DNA of 64,000 nt from Planctomycetota bacterium (GTDB lineage Bacteria > Planctomycetota > Brocadiia > SM23-32 > JAKLEA01): assembly GCA_022711755.1 (NCBI GenBank), contig JAKLEA010000026.1, positions 1-64,000 of the forward strand. Reading direction: 5' to 3'. The notes beneath the pieces are model-generated. The model saw nothing but the letters and a program-made list of their open reading frames with translations. It was not told the origin of the DNA and ran no database searches. Positions 52,501 to 60,296 of the stretch are shown here, piece after piece (position 1 is the stretch's first letter; each line of letters starts with the position of its first letter). The position numbers and the translations under genes are program-made.

Positions 52501-52752
52501 TCTTGACGGGGCAATGCGCGCAGATTTCTCTTTATCCCTGTGGCGTCTTTTCCGCCTCATAGGCGAGCTAATCGCTGCCAGAACGGCTTCGATAATCCAC
52601 TGAAAACCTTCAAAGAATCGTGAAAGCAAACCTTTTCGCCTGTGTGAGCGCCTGCCTCCTCTGGCCCATGCGCATGGACTATCCCCACGGGCTGCCAACA
52701 TGCTGCGCCGCTTCATGCGCGACCCGTCGCCGGGGAGAAAAACGCCAGTCAT
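49537..52752 (-). CDS. Giant GT-C-like membrane protein with TPR domain, paralogue 3 of 5 (divergent)
   Basis: A 1,071-aa protein, the most divergent of the five. After a basic N-terminus comes TM1 and IKRLPTDQVYALND (about residue 140), where Asp takes the place of the loop acid, then LAARRLAEGKGLNFG; the P-x-YP motif is altered to VELVPPLWLAG. Membrane helices continue to about residue 520, the soluble domain has VATDAPEWVSWF, and TPRs fill the C-terminal 400 residues (LNVMAYWLSFNERNLETAENAA, YADTLAWIIFKRGRMKEADALF). ATG 52752 overlaps the preceding stop by ATGA. Its altered donor/lipid-site motif suggests another substrate or a non-catalytic partner role. Confidence 0.8.
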   Translation of the reverse strand: MTGVFLPGDGSRMKRRSMLAARGDSPCAWARGGRRSHRRKGLLSRFFEGFQWIIEAVLAAISSPMRRKRRHRDKEKSARIAPSRRRKTERGPVANFIYGILTLPFDAERKDMGVDAIAFLAVAWALIAFLPCIAIYIGGIKRLPTDQVYALNDRGATLDALAARRLAEGKGLNFGEGWAESAAQRPLLHSVELVPPLWLAGKFKLSPDIAVAGASIAGYVLTAWAVFWVVKHYDGFGAGLLAMIMFCSGPGIAEDAVDGLGTPMAGLWAILFTGCFWELIRRSSLPVDASARATTFAVGILAGVCASFAFLSDYAMVWFILPVLVAILAMKVPAIAKWGILSGLLVAPLALVAWQGGASSEPFRDFAIAFSGGRHLPASPQGEVGVGWILWRRISACSSEFPENLHPMLMEIALGVGPVCALMSVAIFFMGKLKGRELFRRGIPACGVILVAVWTASGGMDTGALIALSPIISVLGAEGVASLMRRARAIQIPRMSGSMRIWYERGKLALEWGIVCLIVALAWIFLSVASDDPLSPRGVPSALKAVEGLGSECAVATDAPEWVSWFTRCAAYPLPVFMGELVSLQDNLELKGVNIKGIFLSGAVPTGLSGEFQARLAELASTKTVAGRRTSDNVFIPVSEIRELNRSGLPHLTFVMESAKEDLIYRAKEFVFCHAAIVDGIKGGRAHVLFYPLAWWSGFGEQYAWFLYRFGSLLEARGRYADAMSLAGEAARALPRSSAARARLVELYLAFDKVKLAEQSVDILEALPGSQAFAEARLKAHALSDNFEKAAAAITDVVRIRLAQGTDFPMAYIKVLDCCIDAGAIEFAGRLAARLENLFPDDDEFKRQFSIRHAELLAMKGDGEGAITLLERLVATCPEWIPARLRLAGALSAAGRHSEAARTLQSMPAELMDQPDFYAFLADVRARSGDFKGAEALCVKALEKTPDNPSVLNVMAYWLSFNERNLETAENAAWKAHIADPSNIHYADTLAWIIFKRGRMKEADALFAPMRPVMWRQPLILYHYGCVLENNNNGPAAIRLLEDAVKRANGEEYWVPQANQTLNKLRKGIRK

Positions 52753-55700
52753 CGGACTCCAGCCTCGCAATCCTCAAGAGCCTGTCGCGCCTGCTTCAGC
52801 CATATTGCGCCTAATGGAGCCTTCTCAATAGCGGCTTTGAGTAATCTGGCTGCGGCGTCATTCCGGCCCATGCCGGCCAATATCGAACCGGCATGAAAAG
52901 CAATTTCCGGCTCCCGCCATGCCGCCGGAAAGAACGGCTTCATTACTTCTTCAGCCTCTCTGGCGCGTCCCTGGCGCATCAGCCCCCATGCAAGCGTATC
53001 GGCGAAGCGAATGTCCGACGGTTGCCTCGCAACAAGGCCGCGCGCTATAGATTCGGACTCCTTCAACTGGCTCGGTGATGCTCCTTCTGACAGCATCGCC
53101 GAGGCCATGTTATTCAAAAGGACAAGGTCATCCGGAAACGCGGCAAGACCCTCCCGACTGATCTTGATGGCCGCCTCCCGATCTCCCTTCTCGCCGCACA
53201 TGGCCGCCAGACACCTGAAGACAAGCAGTTTCTCACCATCCGTCTTCGCCCAGAGCCGGTACTGCGTTTCGGCGTTCTCCCAATCGCCTATTTTCCGATA
53301 TGACACCGCCAGATCGAAGCGCGGTTGTTGCCAGTCGGGCCACTTGGACACCAACTCGTTCAGGATTGGAATGGCATCCGCGTACCCGCCGCCGTTCGCA
53401 TAAGCCACAGCCAGCAGATATGATGCCGTCCTGTGAACCTGCGGATTCTCTGGAAACATGTCACGCAATGTATTGGCAATCTTGATCGCGTGCCGGTGCA
53501 GGCCGACCTGCCCGCATAGCATCACCTGGTTCATTCGCGCCTTCAGCAGTGGTATCTTCCGATTGAGCCATATCCTCCCGAGCAGGTCAACGCCTTTCTC
53601 AGCGTCTTCCACGCGCCCAAGTCTGACAAGAGTCTCAAGATAAAGGGGCCAGTCGAGGCGAACATTGATGTCCTTGGAAAGGGCTGCCCGGAAGTGCCTG
53701 TAAGCTCCTGAGAAATCCCCGGATACCGCCAGCGCCCGGGCATATTCCGCCCTTGCCCGCGGGTAATCAGGGGAAAGTCTCACCAGGTGACCCGCCTTTG
53801 CTATCCCGCCCGCGAAATCCCGTTGAAGCAGATGATACCTTACCTGGAAGAGCAGAAACTCCTGCGCAGGCTCCTCATACCCGAGGAACCTGGCCGCAGA
53901 GAAGAAAACGCCAAGCGGATCACGCTCCCGCAGTCCGCGAGCCGCCAGAGTAAAGGACCACCGCGCATACCTGAACATTTTCAAAACTTCGTCCCGCCCC
54001 ATCAGCAGCGCGTTCGGCTCCCTGTGCCCGGCTACTACCGGCCTTCCGGCAAGGCGATACATCATCCCGAAGCGGGAGCCGGTGACAACAAACGTGTTGC
54101 AGACCGGCGAAACATTTGAATAGAGTTTATCCAGCCAGTCCGCTCCGAAGTATGAACTCATGGCCTCGCCCGGCTGTGATAACAGAAAACCATCAATCGA
54201 GCGTCCTTCTCTTCCCGCAATCATGGCCGCTTCCGCAAGGTCCCCGGAGAATACCGGAAGCCTGACAACCGGCATGTCCGCATGCCATGCCACCCTTTCC
54301 GGCATATCGCTTGCCAACAGTTGCCGTTTCACCCCCATCTTCGCAAGATTGCGTTTCAGGAAGTCAACCTCAGGTGGTGTTTTACCCGTATGCCATCTGG
54401 GACGATCCTGACCGGTCAGCGGCATCAAACCTATCACGGCCAGACCGACGCACGCCATCCCATGCCCGACAGGCCATCCGTAGCGCAGGTTCCAGATGGC
54501 GACCTTTGTTCGCGCATTCAGGGAGCGAATTTGCTTTCTCCGCTTCAACCTTTCAGCAAGCGCCGAGAATGTTCCGGCTCCTCCAATCGCAAAAAGCGGA
54601 GCAGCCATTGAGAGTTCTATCCCTATGTCCGATATCAACGCGCTCCAGAGCGCCGTCAGGATCGCCCCGACAACCAACGGCATCAGGAAATATGCCTGCG
54701 CAGTTGAAGATGATCCTGCTGCGCTTCTATGCCTCCGCCGCCTTGAACCGGCCAGTCTGAACGTATTGGCGACAAACGCGGCACCGGCCACCAAGCCGAC
54801 CTGCAACCATAAAACCATCAAAGCCTTCAGCAGGCTGTCCGGAAGTTTCAAGACAATTCTAAACAGGTATATTACGCAATTTCCCAGAACCGATTCACAA
54901 GGCAACCAGCCAAGCCGGTATACCGCCGCCGAGGGAACAAGCGCGTCGCCAAGCATCTCCTGTAACGCGATCCCCGGCCATGACAGCAGAGAAACACCGG
55001 GAAGCGTGACCGAATATACGGCAAGCGGCATCAGCATGATCGCCGCTCCGACGGCAATCGTCACCGGCATGCGCCCCCCTTCGCGGACAGCCCGCGCGCC
55101 AACCGCAATGGCCAGCGGAACAGTCAGCAACAAGGTTGCCACACTGGCGACAGCCATCAGCCCGATCGCCAACCCAAGGGCCAGACAATCAACAATCATC
55201 CACGATCCCGCCTGCGTCTTATCCCGGCGGAATAGCGGAATCAGGATCGCCGAAGCAAGGCTTAGAACAAGCGCAAGCTGAAACGCAAGAAATGACGCCC
55301 TTACTCCCGATAAAGACGCTCGAAGGAAATATCCGTTCGTCGCGATAAGCCCCAGCGCGAAGAAAGCTGCGATCCTGTCCCCCCACCGCATGACGACACC
55401 ATAAACGATCCAACCGGTCATGAGCCACAGGATGGCCCCAAGCCCCAGAATCACCGTGTCAGCCTCGATGTCCCGGAACCAACCCATCAGCGCCGAGATA
55501 AACAGCGGATATCCGGGAGCGTGTCTGGACATCCAATGCCCCCCGATACGCGGTTGATATCGCATGGAAAGGGGGTCAAGAACATATGTGGTCAGTCCCT
55601 TTCCATTCTTGCAGTTTCGCGCGGTCTGCGCCATATCCATGGCCAGCGGCATCGTCAGTGATATCGAGTCGGCGGTGGGAAATTCCCTGGCCCATCCGCC

Positions 55701-56624
55701 AAGAAGAATCGCAGCAGGCAGAACAATGATGCCCATCCATGCCACAAGAAGCCATCCTGCTTCAGTGGTCTTCAGCTTGCGTCCCTGCGGGAACAATGGC
55801 GAAATCAATATGTTATAAGCCTTCTCCGCCGGATTGACGCTCTCGCTGCGTTCCCTTCTGCGCTTCACGCGCTTGACAATCCGTCGAGGCTCATCAGCCT
55901 CCTCGTCAGATTCTTCACCGGATTCATATTCCCCGTCGCCGGATTCGGCAACGCCCTCATCAATCTCCGGCTTATCAGAAGATTCGCGGTCTTCTTGATT
56001 GTCCGGTTCATCTGCGTCTTCCCTTTTCGAGTCAATGTCTTCGTCTGCCGGAGCATCCGTCTCAATGTCTCCGATATCCTCCTCACGTTCTTCTTCCGCA
56101 GGCTCTATCTCCGATGCATCATATTCTTCCTCTTCAAAGTCCTCTTCATCGTCAATATCCTCTTTATCAGGCGGCTCGCCTTTCTGATTGTTTTGCTGTT
56201 TTCTTTCTTCGAATCGTCTGGCTGCCTCAAGAATCTCCTGTTGAACCGTCAACCTCGGTCCCGAATACGGTTTCTTCAGCTTCACAGCAGGTTTCTCAGG
56301 CGTCGCGTCGCCTGATTCCTGGCGCTCAGGAATGTCATGGCGGATCCTCCTGCTCCGATGATGACGATGATGCCTCCTGCTGCTTCTCCTGCGGGAAGTA
56401 TGCCCCTGCGGCGAGAAGAAATCCGCCAACAGTCTGAGATAGAAGTCAATGCTTAACAGTGAAGCGGGATTGAATCGTCTCCTGCTGGGGTTGGAGCAGC
56501 TTTTCCTGCGCCGCCCCCGTCTGCGGGGTTCCTCCCGAAGCAATTCGGGAGAATCCCCCCCCCCGTTTCGCTCGGGCTGGACAGGACGCTTATCACCCGC
56601 CGTTGGCTCATTCGGCATGGTCAT
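52749..56624 (-). CDS. Giant GT-C-like membrane protein with TPR domain, paralogue 2 of 5, long charged N-terminus
   Basis: A 1,291-aa protein, the largest of the set. The first 260 residues are a disordered polyampholyte: an Arg/His-rich block (HTSRRRSSRRHHRHHRSRR), then a long Glu/Asp-rich block, then KRVKRRRERSESVNPAEKAY. TM1 precedes AREFPTADSISL (about residue 313), AQTARNCKNGKGLTTY and SRHAPGYPLFIS, a near-consensus GT-C first loop. A soluble domain with LASDMPERVAWHADMPVVRLP and C-terminal TPRs follow. It starts at ATG 56624 behind a GGGGGA site, 33 nt after the first paralogue. The acidic tract may bind partner proteins, or the basic tails of the other four. Confidence 0.83.
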   Translation of the reverse strand: MTMPNEPTAGDKRPVQPERNGGGDSPELLREEPRRRGRRRKSCSNPSRRRFNPASLLSIDFYLRLLADFFSPQGHTSRRRSSRRHHRHHRSRRIRHDIPERQESGDATPEKPAVKLKKPYSGPRLTVQQEILEAARRFEERKQQNNQKGEPPDKEDIDDEEDFEEEEYDASEIEPAEEEREEDIGDIETDAPADEDIDSKREDADEPDNQEDRESSDKPEIDEGVAESGDGEYESGEESDEEADEPRRIVKRVKRRRERSESVNPAEKAYNILISPLFPQGRKLKTTEAGWLLVAWMGIIVLPAAILLGGWAREFPTADSISLTMPLAMDMAQTARNCKNGKGLTTYVLDPLSMRYQPRIGGHWMSRHAPGYPLFISALMGWFRDIEADTVILGLGAILWLMTGWIVYGVVMRWGDRIAAFFALGLIATNGYFLRASLSGVRASFLAFQLALVLSLASAILIPLFRRDKTQAGSWMIVDCLALGLAIGLMAVASVATLLLTVPLAIAVGARAVREGGRMPVTIAVGAAIMLMPLAVYSVTLPGVSLLSWPGIALQEMLGDALVPSAAVYRLGWLPCESVLGNCVIYLFRIVLKLPDSLLKALMVLWLQVGLVAGAAFVANTFRLAGSRRRRHRSAAGSSSTAQAYFLMPLVVGAILTALWSALISDIGIELSMAAPLFAIGGAGTFSALAERLKRRKQIRSLNARTKVAIWNLRYGWPVGHGMACVGLAVIGLMPLTGQDRPRWHTGKTPPEVDFLKRNLAKMGVKRQLLASDMPERVAWHADMPVVRLPVFSGDLAEAAMIAGREGRSIDGFLLSQPGEAMSSYFGADWLDKLYSNVSPVCNTFVVTGSRFGMMYRLAGRPVVAGHREPNALLMGRDEVLKMFRYARWSFTLAARGLRERDPLGVFFSAARFLGYEEPAQEFLLFQVRYHLLQRDFAGGIAKAGHLVRLSPDYPRARAEYARALAVSGDFSGAYRHFRAALSKDINVRLDWPLYLETLVRLGRVEDAEKGVDLLGRIWLNRKIPLLKARMNQVMLCGQVGLHRHAIKIANTLRDMFPENPQVHRTASYLLAVAYANGGGYADAIPILNELVSKWPDWQQPRFDLAVSYRKIGDWENAETQYRLWAKTDGEKLLVFRCLAAMCGEKGDREAAIKISREGLAAFPDDLVLLNNMASAMLSEGASPSQLKESESIARGLVARQPSDIRFADTLAWGLMRQGRAREAEEVMKPFFPAAWREPEIAFHAGSILAGMGRNDAAARLLKAAIEKAPLGAIWLKQARQALEDCEAGVR

Positions 56625-56657
56625 GAAACCATGTCCCCCGCATCAGGGACGCTGGAG

Positions 56658-59600
56658 TTATTGCTGCTCCTCGACGGGTAATGGCTCCGCCTTCACGCCC
56701 AGCTTTGTCGCCAGTTCCTTTGCCTGCGGCAGCCATGCCGGTGTTTTCCTGGCCGCCTCGATTGCCATTTTCACGAATCGCCCCGCCTTTTCCTTGTCTC
56801 CCCTGGCGTCATGAATAACGGCGTAGTGATATGCCGCTTCGGGGTTCCTCCAAAGAACCGTTTCCTGCTTGGCCAGGATTTCCGCAGCCTCATCCAGTTT
56901 CCCGGCTTTGAACAGCACCCAGGCAAGCGTGTCGTCGCTCTCGATCGTGCCCGGCATTATCCTCGCCGCGTTTCGGGCGTGCTTCTCCGCCTCTTCCAGC
57001 TTCACCCCTTCCTCGGCGTAATGTTTTGAAAGCAACAACAGGAGGCGAACGTCCCACGGAGACTTTCGAAGCCCGTCCAGACAGGCCTTCTCCAGTTGCT
57101 CCCCGTTGTCATTCTTTGCATAGACTGCTGCCAGAAGCGCGTAAAGCTCCTGTTTCTCCTCCCGGGTATGCGCCCATTCACGATACAGGTTGATGGCCTC
57201 CTGGTACTGCCCGGTCTCAGCGCAAAGGTCCGCAAGACGCTTCCTGCCCTCGCGCCACTGAGGCCACTTTGCATACATCTCCCGCACAAGGTTAATCGTC
57301 TCCGCCGCGCGGCCGGATTCCAGCGCGCTTTCCGTCATCAGCCGTCCGATCTGCTGCTGCAGGAGAACGTCATCCGGAAACTGGTCAATTATCTGCCTGC
57401 CAAGATCAAGCACGTCGTCGTGCAATCCGACCTGGAAGCACAGGAAAATCAGTTCCTGGAGCGGTTTTGGATAAGGCTGCGGCTGCTGGCTCATACGCTG
57501 GAGCAGCGACTTGCACAACTGAGCAGCCTGCTTCCTTCTGCCCAGGCTGGCCAGCGTCTTGGCAAGGGTATAAGTATCCACCGGGGCGGACAACGCCTGC
57601 GCTCTTCTGAATTCATTAAGCGCCTCCGGGTATCGTCCCAGCCGGGCATATAGCATTGCCAGAAGGCTTCGCACCTGCCCGTGGTCCGGGGCCAGGTTAT
57701 CGGCCACCCACTGAGCCCTTTCCGCCGCAAATTCGTATCCTTCCAGCGTGGTCTGCAACTGGATAAAGAGAATCTGCGCCCGCAAGAATTCCTTTTGCTT
57801 TACCGCATAGGAAAGCGCCTCGCCGGACCGGGCGAAATCGCCCTTGTTGAACGATTCCACCGCCTTTCGGAAAGCGGTTACACGGTCGTCCTTGCTGATC
57901 GCGTCCATGATGTCCAGCAGCACAACTGCGCCGACCCCCTTGTCCTGCTGTCCCTCCTCCTTCTCATCCTCCGGAAGCCTGCCCGCCGCAAGCCTGTAGA
58001 TCATGCCGCGGCGCGAGCCTTTCACTGCCTTGGTGTTTCGAAACACTCCGTCAGGAACATAGGAATAAGCCAGCCACGAACAGAAAGGAATCCGTGACGC
58101 GGGATCGCCGTCCCTGAGCAGGAAGAAGCCTGCTATGTCCTGCTGATTCTGGCGCGCCACGTCAAGAACCTTGTCCAGGTCCACGTCGCGGAAAGGCGCT
58201 CGCACGCACGGTTGCTTGACATACCACGACGTCATCTCCGGCAGATCGCAGACGATGATCTCTCGGTCAACCTTGCGTTTGATCAATTGCGCATCAAGAA
58301 AGTCGAGCGTCGGCAGCTTGTAGCGCGCCTGAGACGTGGTGGCAAATCCGCCCAGGAAAGGCAGAGTCGCCACGAACACGAGCGTCAGACACAATCCCCA
58401 TCGCAATGCAGGCCCGCTCCATTCCATCTGCCACGCAGGATGCTCTTTCGGCCTGTCCAGAACGTCTCCGACCAACTGCGCCGCCCCTAAGACCACCAGT
58501 GGCACGAAGATAGTCAATTCACGGGTCGGGCCCGCCGTGAATGCCGCCAACACGCAGTATATCGCAATACTAATATAAAGCGGCAGATAGAAATTGCGCC
58601 TTGAGCGCTTTGTAAGCGCTTCGCCCAGCGCATGAGCGGCGAACAGCACCCCGCCGGCCAGCCCGCAACAATTGATGAAAGCCACCATCACATTGTCTGA
58701 GTTCTTTCGGGCCTTCCTCAGAATTCCGGGAAACTGGTTGACAATCAGCTTCCAAAGGCTTCTTCCGCCCTCTGTCTCTCCAAAATACGTCATCCTGAGA
58801 TATTCATCCCGCAGCCATCCGCCTTGAACGTCGGACAGGAGGGTTCCCGTGGCGATGTTGAACAACGGATTCCCGGTCTTCATAGACACCCAGACCAGGT
58901 AAGGCGCCACAAGCAGCGTAAAACCCACGAACAGGCCGACCGCGCCAATCCATCTGGCCCGCTTCTGGAAAACCAGGACCGCCAGAATCGGCGGCAGAAC
59001 AACGATCAGCATCGCATAGGAAGTCAGCACCATCACGCCGGCCAAAGCCCCCAGGAAAAACAGGAATGGGGTCGAAAGCTTGGGGATATCGCTGTCTTCA
59101 ACAACGCCTTCTTCAGGCGGGGACGTCATGGCAACGTGACCCAACATCCATAGAAAACCCGTCATCAGCGCGACTTTGAAGCACAGGTCCAGACCATCAG
59201 TCGCGGCGGTGATAAACGTCAGATTCACAGCCATGAACGCAAGCGCCAGCCCAGCCACGCGCCTGTCCCCCCACTTGATAATCATGGCATAGGTCAACCA
59301 GACCGCAATCAACCAGAAAACACAGGAAACCCCTATCACGGTTGCATCAGACGCGCCGAATATCTTGAAAAACACTCCAAGAATGATCGGGTATATCGGC
59401 CGTTTATGAATCGCGGGAGTATCAGGCATCCTGCCCGTCACGGCCAGCACGTAAGGATCCATGACATCCGTCACAAACCCCCTGCCATCCGCAATGTTGC
59501 GGGCGACCTGGGCCTGATCCATTACGCCGTAATCCCTCAACCTCCATGATTCCCCCGCTGTGAACTCTCTGCTCAACGAAAGGCCAAGCAGAAGCAGCGG

Positions 59601-60005
59601 ACCGCCTACTATCAATCCCCACACGACCATCAACCGGGCAATCTGGTTGAAACCAATGGCGTCCTGCCCGCTGTAAAGCGGAGCAATGACCATATGCTCG
59701 ACGAACTGAAAAGCCTTCTCAGCCGGGTTGGTCGGCTTGTCAGGCGCTATTTCGCGGGCAATGATTCTCCCCTCGATCGGAGATGCCGCCTTTTCAACTG
59801 CTTTCTTCAGCGCGTCTGTGACGCGTTCCGTCGCAGGCGCGGGATTAGGTTCAAGCTCCTCGTCGTCCTTGCTCCCGGCGGCATCAGGGGACGAACCTCC
59901 CGCGTCTTCGTCATTCGCGCCGGCATCCGGGATAGCGTTCTTATCGTCTCGTCTTAAAGCTCGAACAAGCCCGGCCCATCTTGAGCCGAAAAAACGCATA
60001 GCCAT
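56658..60005 (-). CDS. Giant GT-C-like membrane protein with TPR domain, paralogue 1 of 5 (first of operon)
   Basis: A 1,115-aa protein that opens the cluster. Its N-terminal 95 residues are acidic and Ala/Pro-rich, ending NPAEKAF as in paralogue 2. TM1 is about 126-145; the loop has SREFTAGESW (146-154), ARNIADGRGFVTD (168-180) and KRPIYPIILG (201-210). Further helices run to about residue 560; a soluble domain has IIVCDLPEMTSWYVKQP near 585; TPRs occupy about 700-1100 (EALNEFRRAQALSAP, SDDTLAWVLFKAGKLDEAAEIL). GGAGCGAGAGAGA precedes the ATG. It is divergent from the glucan phosphorylase gene. By analogy with PMT/TMTC proteins I propose polyprenol-phosphate-sugar-dependent glycosylation outside the inner membrane. 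Confidence 0.83.
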   Translation of the reverse strand: MAMRFFGSRWAGLVRALRRDDKNAIPDAGANDEDAGGSSPDAAGSKDDEELEPNPAPATERVTDALKKAVEKAASPIEGRIIAREIAPDKPTNPAEKAFQFVEHMVIAPLYSGQDAIGFNQIARLMVVWGLIVGGPLLLLGLSLSREFTAGESWRLRDYGVMDQAQVARNIADGRGFVTDVMDPYVLAVTGRMPDTPAIHKRPIYPIILGVFFKIFGASDATVIGVSCVFWLIAVWLTYAMIIKWGDRRVAGLALAFMAVNLTFITAATDGLDLCFKVALMTGFLWMLGHVAMTSPPEEGVVEDSDIPKLSTPFLFFLGALAGVMVLTSYAMLIVVLPPILAVLVFQKRARWIGAVGLFVGFTLLVAPYLVWVSMKTGNPLFNIATGTLLSDVQGGWLRDEYLRMTYFGETEGGRSLWKLIVNQFPGILRKARKNSDNVMVAFINCCGLAGGVLFAAHALGEALTKRSRRNFYLPLYISIAIYCVLAAFTAGPTRELTIFVPLVVLGAAQLVGDVLDRPKEHPAWQMEWSGPALRWGLCLTLVFVATLPFLGGFATTSQARYKLPTLDFLDAQLIKRKVDREIIVCDLPEMTSWYVKQPCVRAPFRDVDLDKVLDVARQNQQDIAGFFLLRDGDPASRIPFCSWLAYSYVPDGVFRNTKAVKGSRRGMIYRLAAGRLPEDEKEEGQQDKGVGAVVLLDIMDAISKDDRVTAFRKAVESFNKGDFARSGEALSYAVKQKEFLRAQILFIQLQTTLEGYEFAAERAQWVADNLAPDHGQVRSLLAMLYARLGRYPEALNEFRRAQALSAPVDTYTLAKTLASLGRRKQAAQLCKSLLQRMSQQPQPYPKPLQELIFLCFQVGLHDDVLDLGRQIIDQFPDDVLLQQQIGRLMTESALESGRAAETINLVREMYAKWPQWREGRKRLADLCAETGQYQEAINLYREWAHTREEKQELYALLAAVYAKNDNGEQLEKACLDGLRKSPWDVRLLLLLSKHYAEEGVKLEEAEKHARNAARIMPGTIESDDTLAWVLFKAGKLDEAAEILAKQETVLWRNPEAAYHYAVIHDARGDKEKAGRFVKMAIEAARKTPAWLPQAKELATKLGVKAEPLPVEEQQ

Positions 60006-60119
60006 TCTCTCTCGCTCCGAACTGGAAAAGAGTTAATGAATCTACTTTTGCGCGGGCCAACGCCGACGCTTGAATCCGAACAGGCGCATTTACCTTCCGC
60101 TCCTGTATTCGGAATGAAG

Positions 60120-60148
60120 ATTATAATGTCAATCCTCAATAGTTTCCA
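60120..60148 (-). promoter_or_regulatory. Candidate promoter of the GT-C/TPR cluster
   Basis: On the minus strand a perfect TATAAT (60120-60125) with a weak TGGAAA (60143-60148) 17 bp upstream. It would give a leader of about 110 nt before the first giant gene. Confidence 0.4.
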
Positions 60149-60184
60149 TATTCAAATTACATTTGGCCGTTCGCCATTCAACCC

Positions 60185-60213
60185 TTGACGCGGGATGCCG
60201 CCACGCCTATGCT
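60185..60213 (+). promoter_or_regulatory. Promoter of the glucan phosphorylase gene
   Basis: TTGACG (60185-60190), a 17-bp spacer and TATGCT (60208-60213), giving a leader of about 77 nt that ends in the strong ribosome site AGGAGGAAAC just before ATG 60297. Confidence 0.55.
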
Positions 60214-60296
60214 TGTTCTCTGGGATGAAATTGATCATGTTCTTGTAAGCGCCGGCCGGCGCACGGGAATGCCATGCCGACGCGCCAGGAGGAAAC

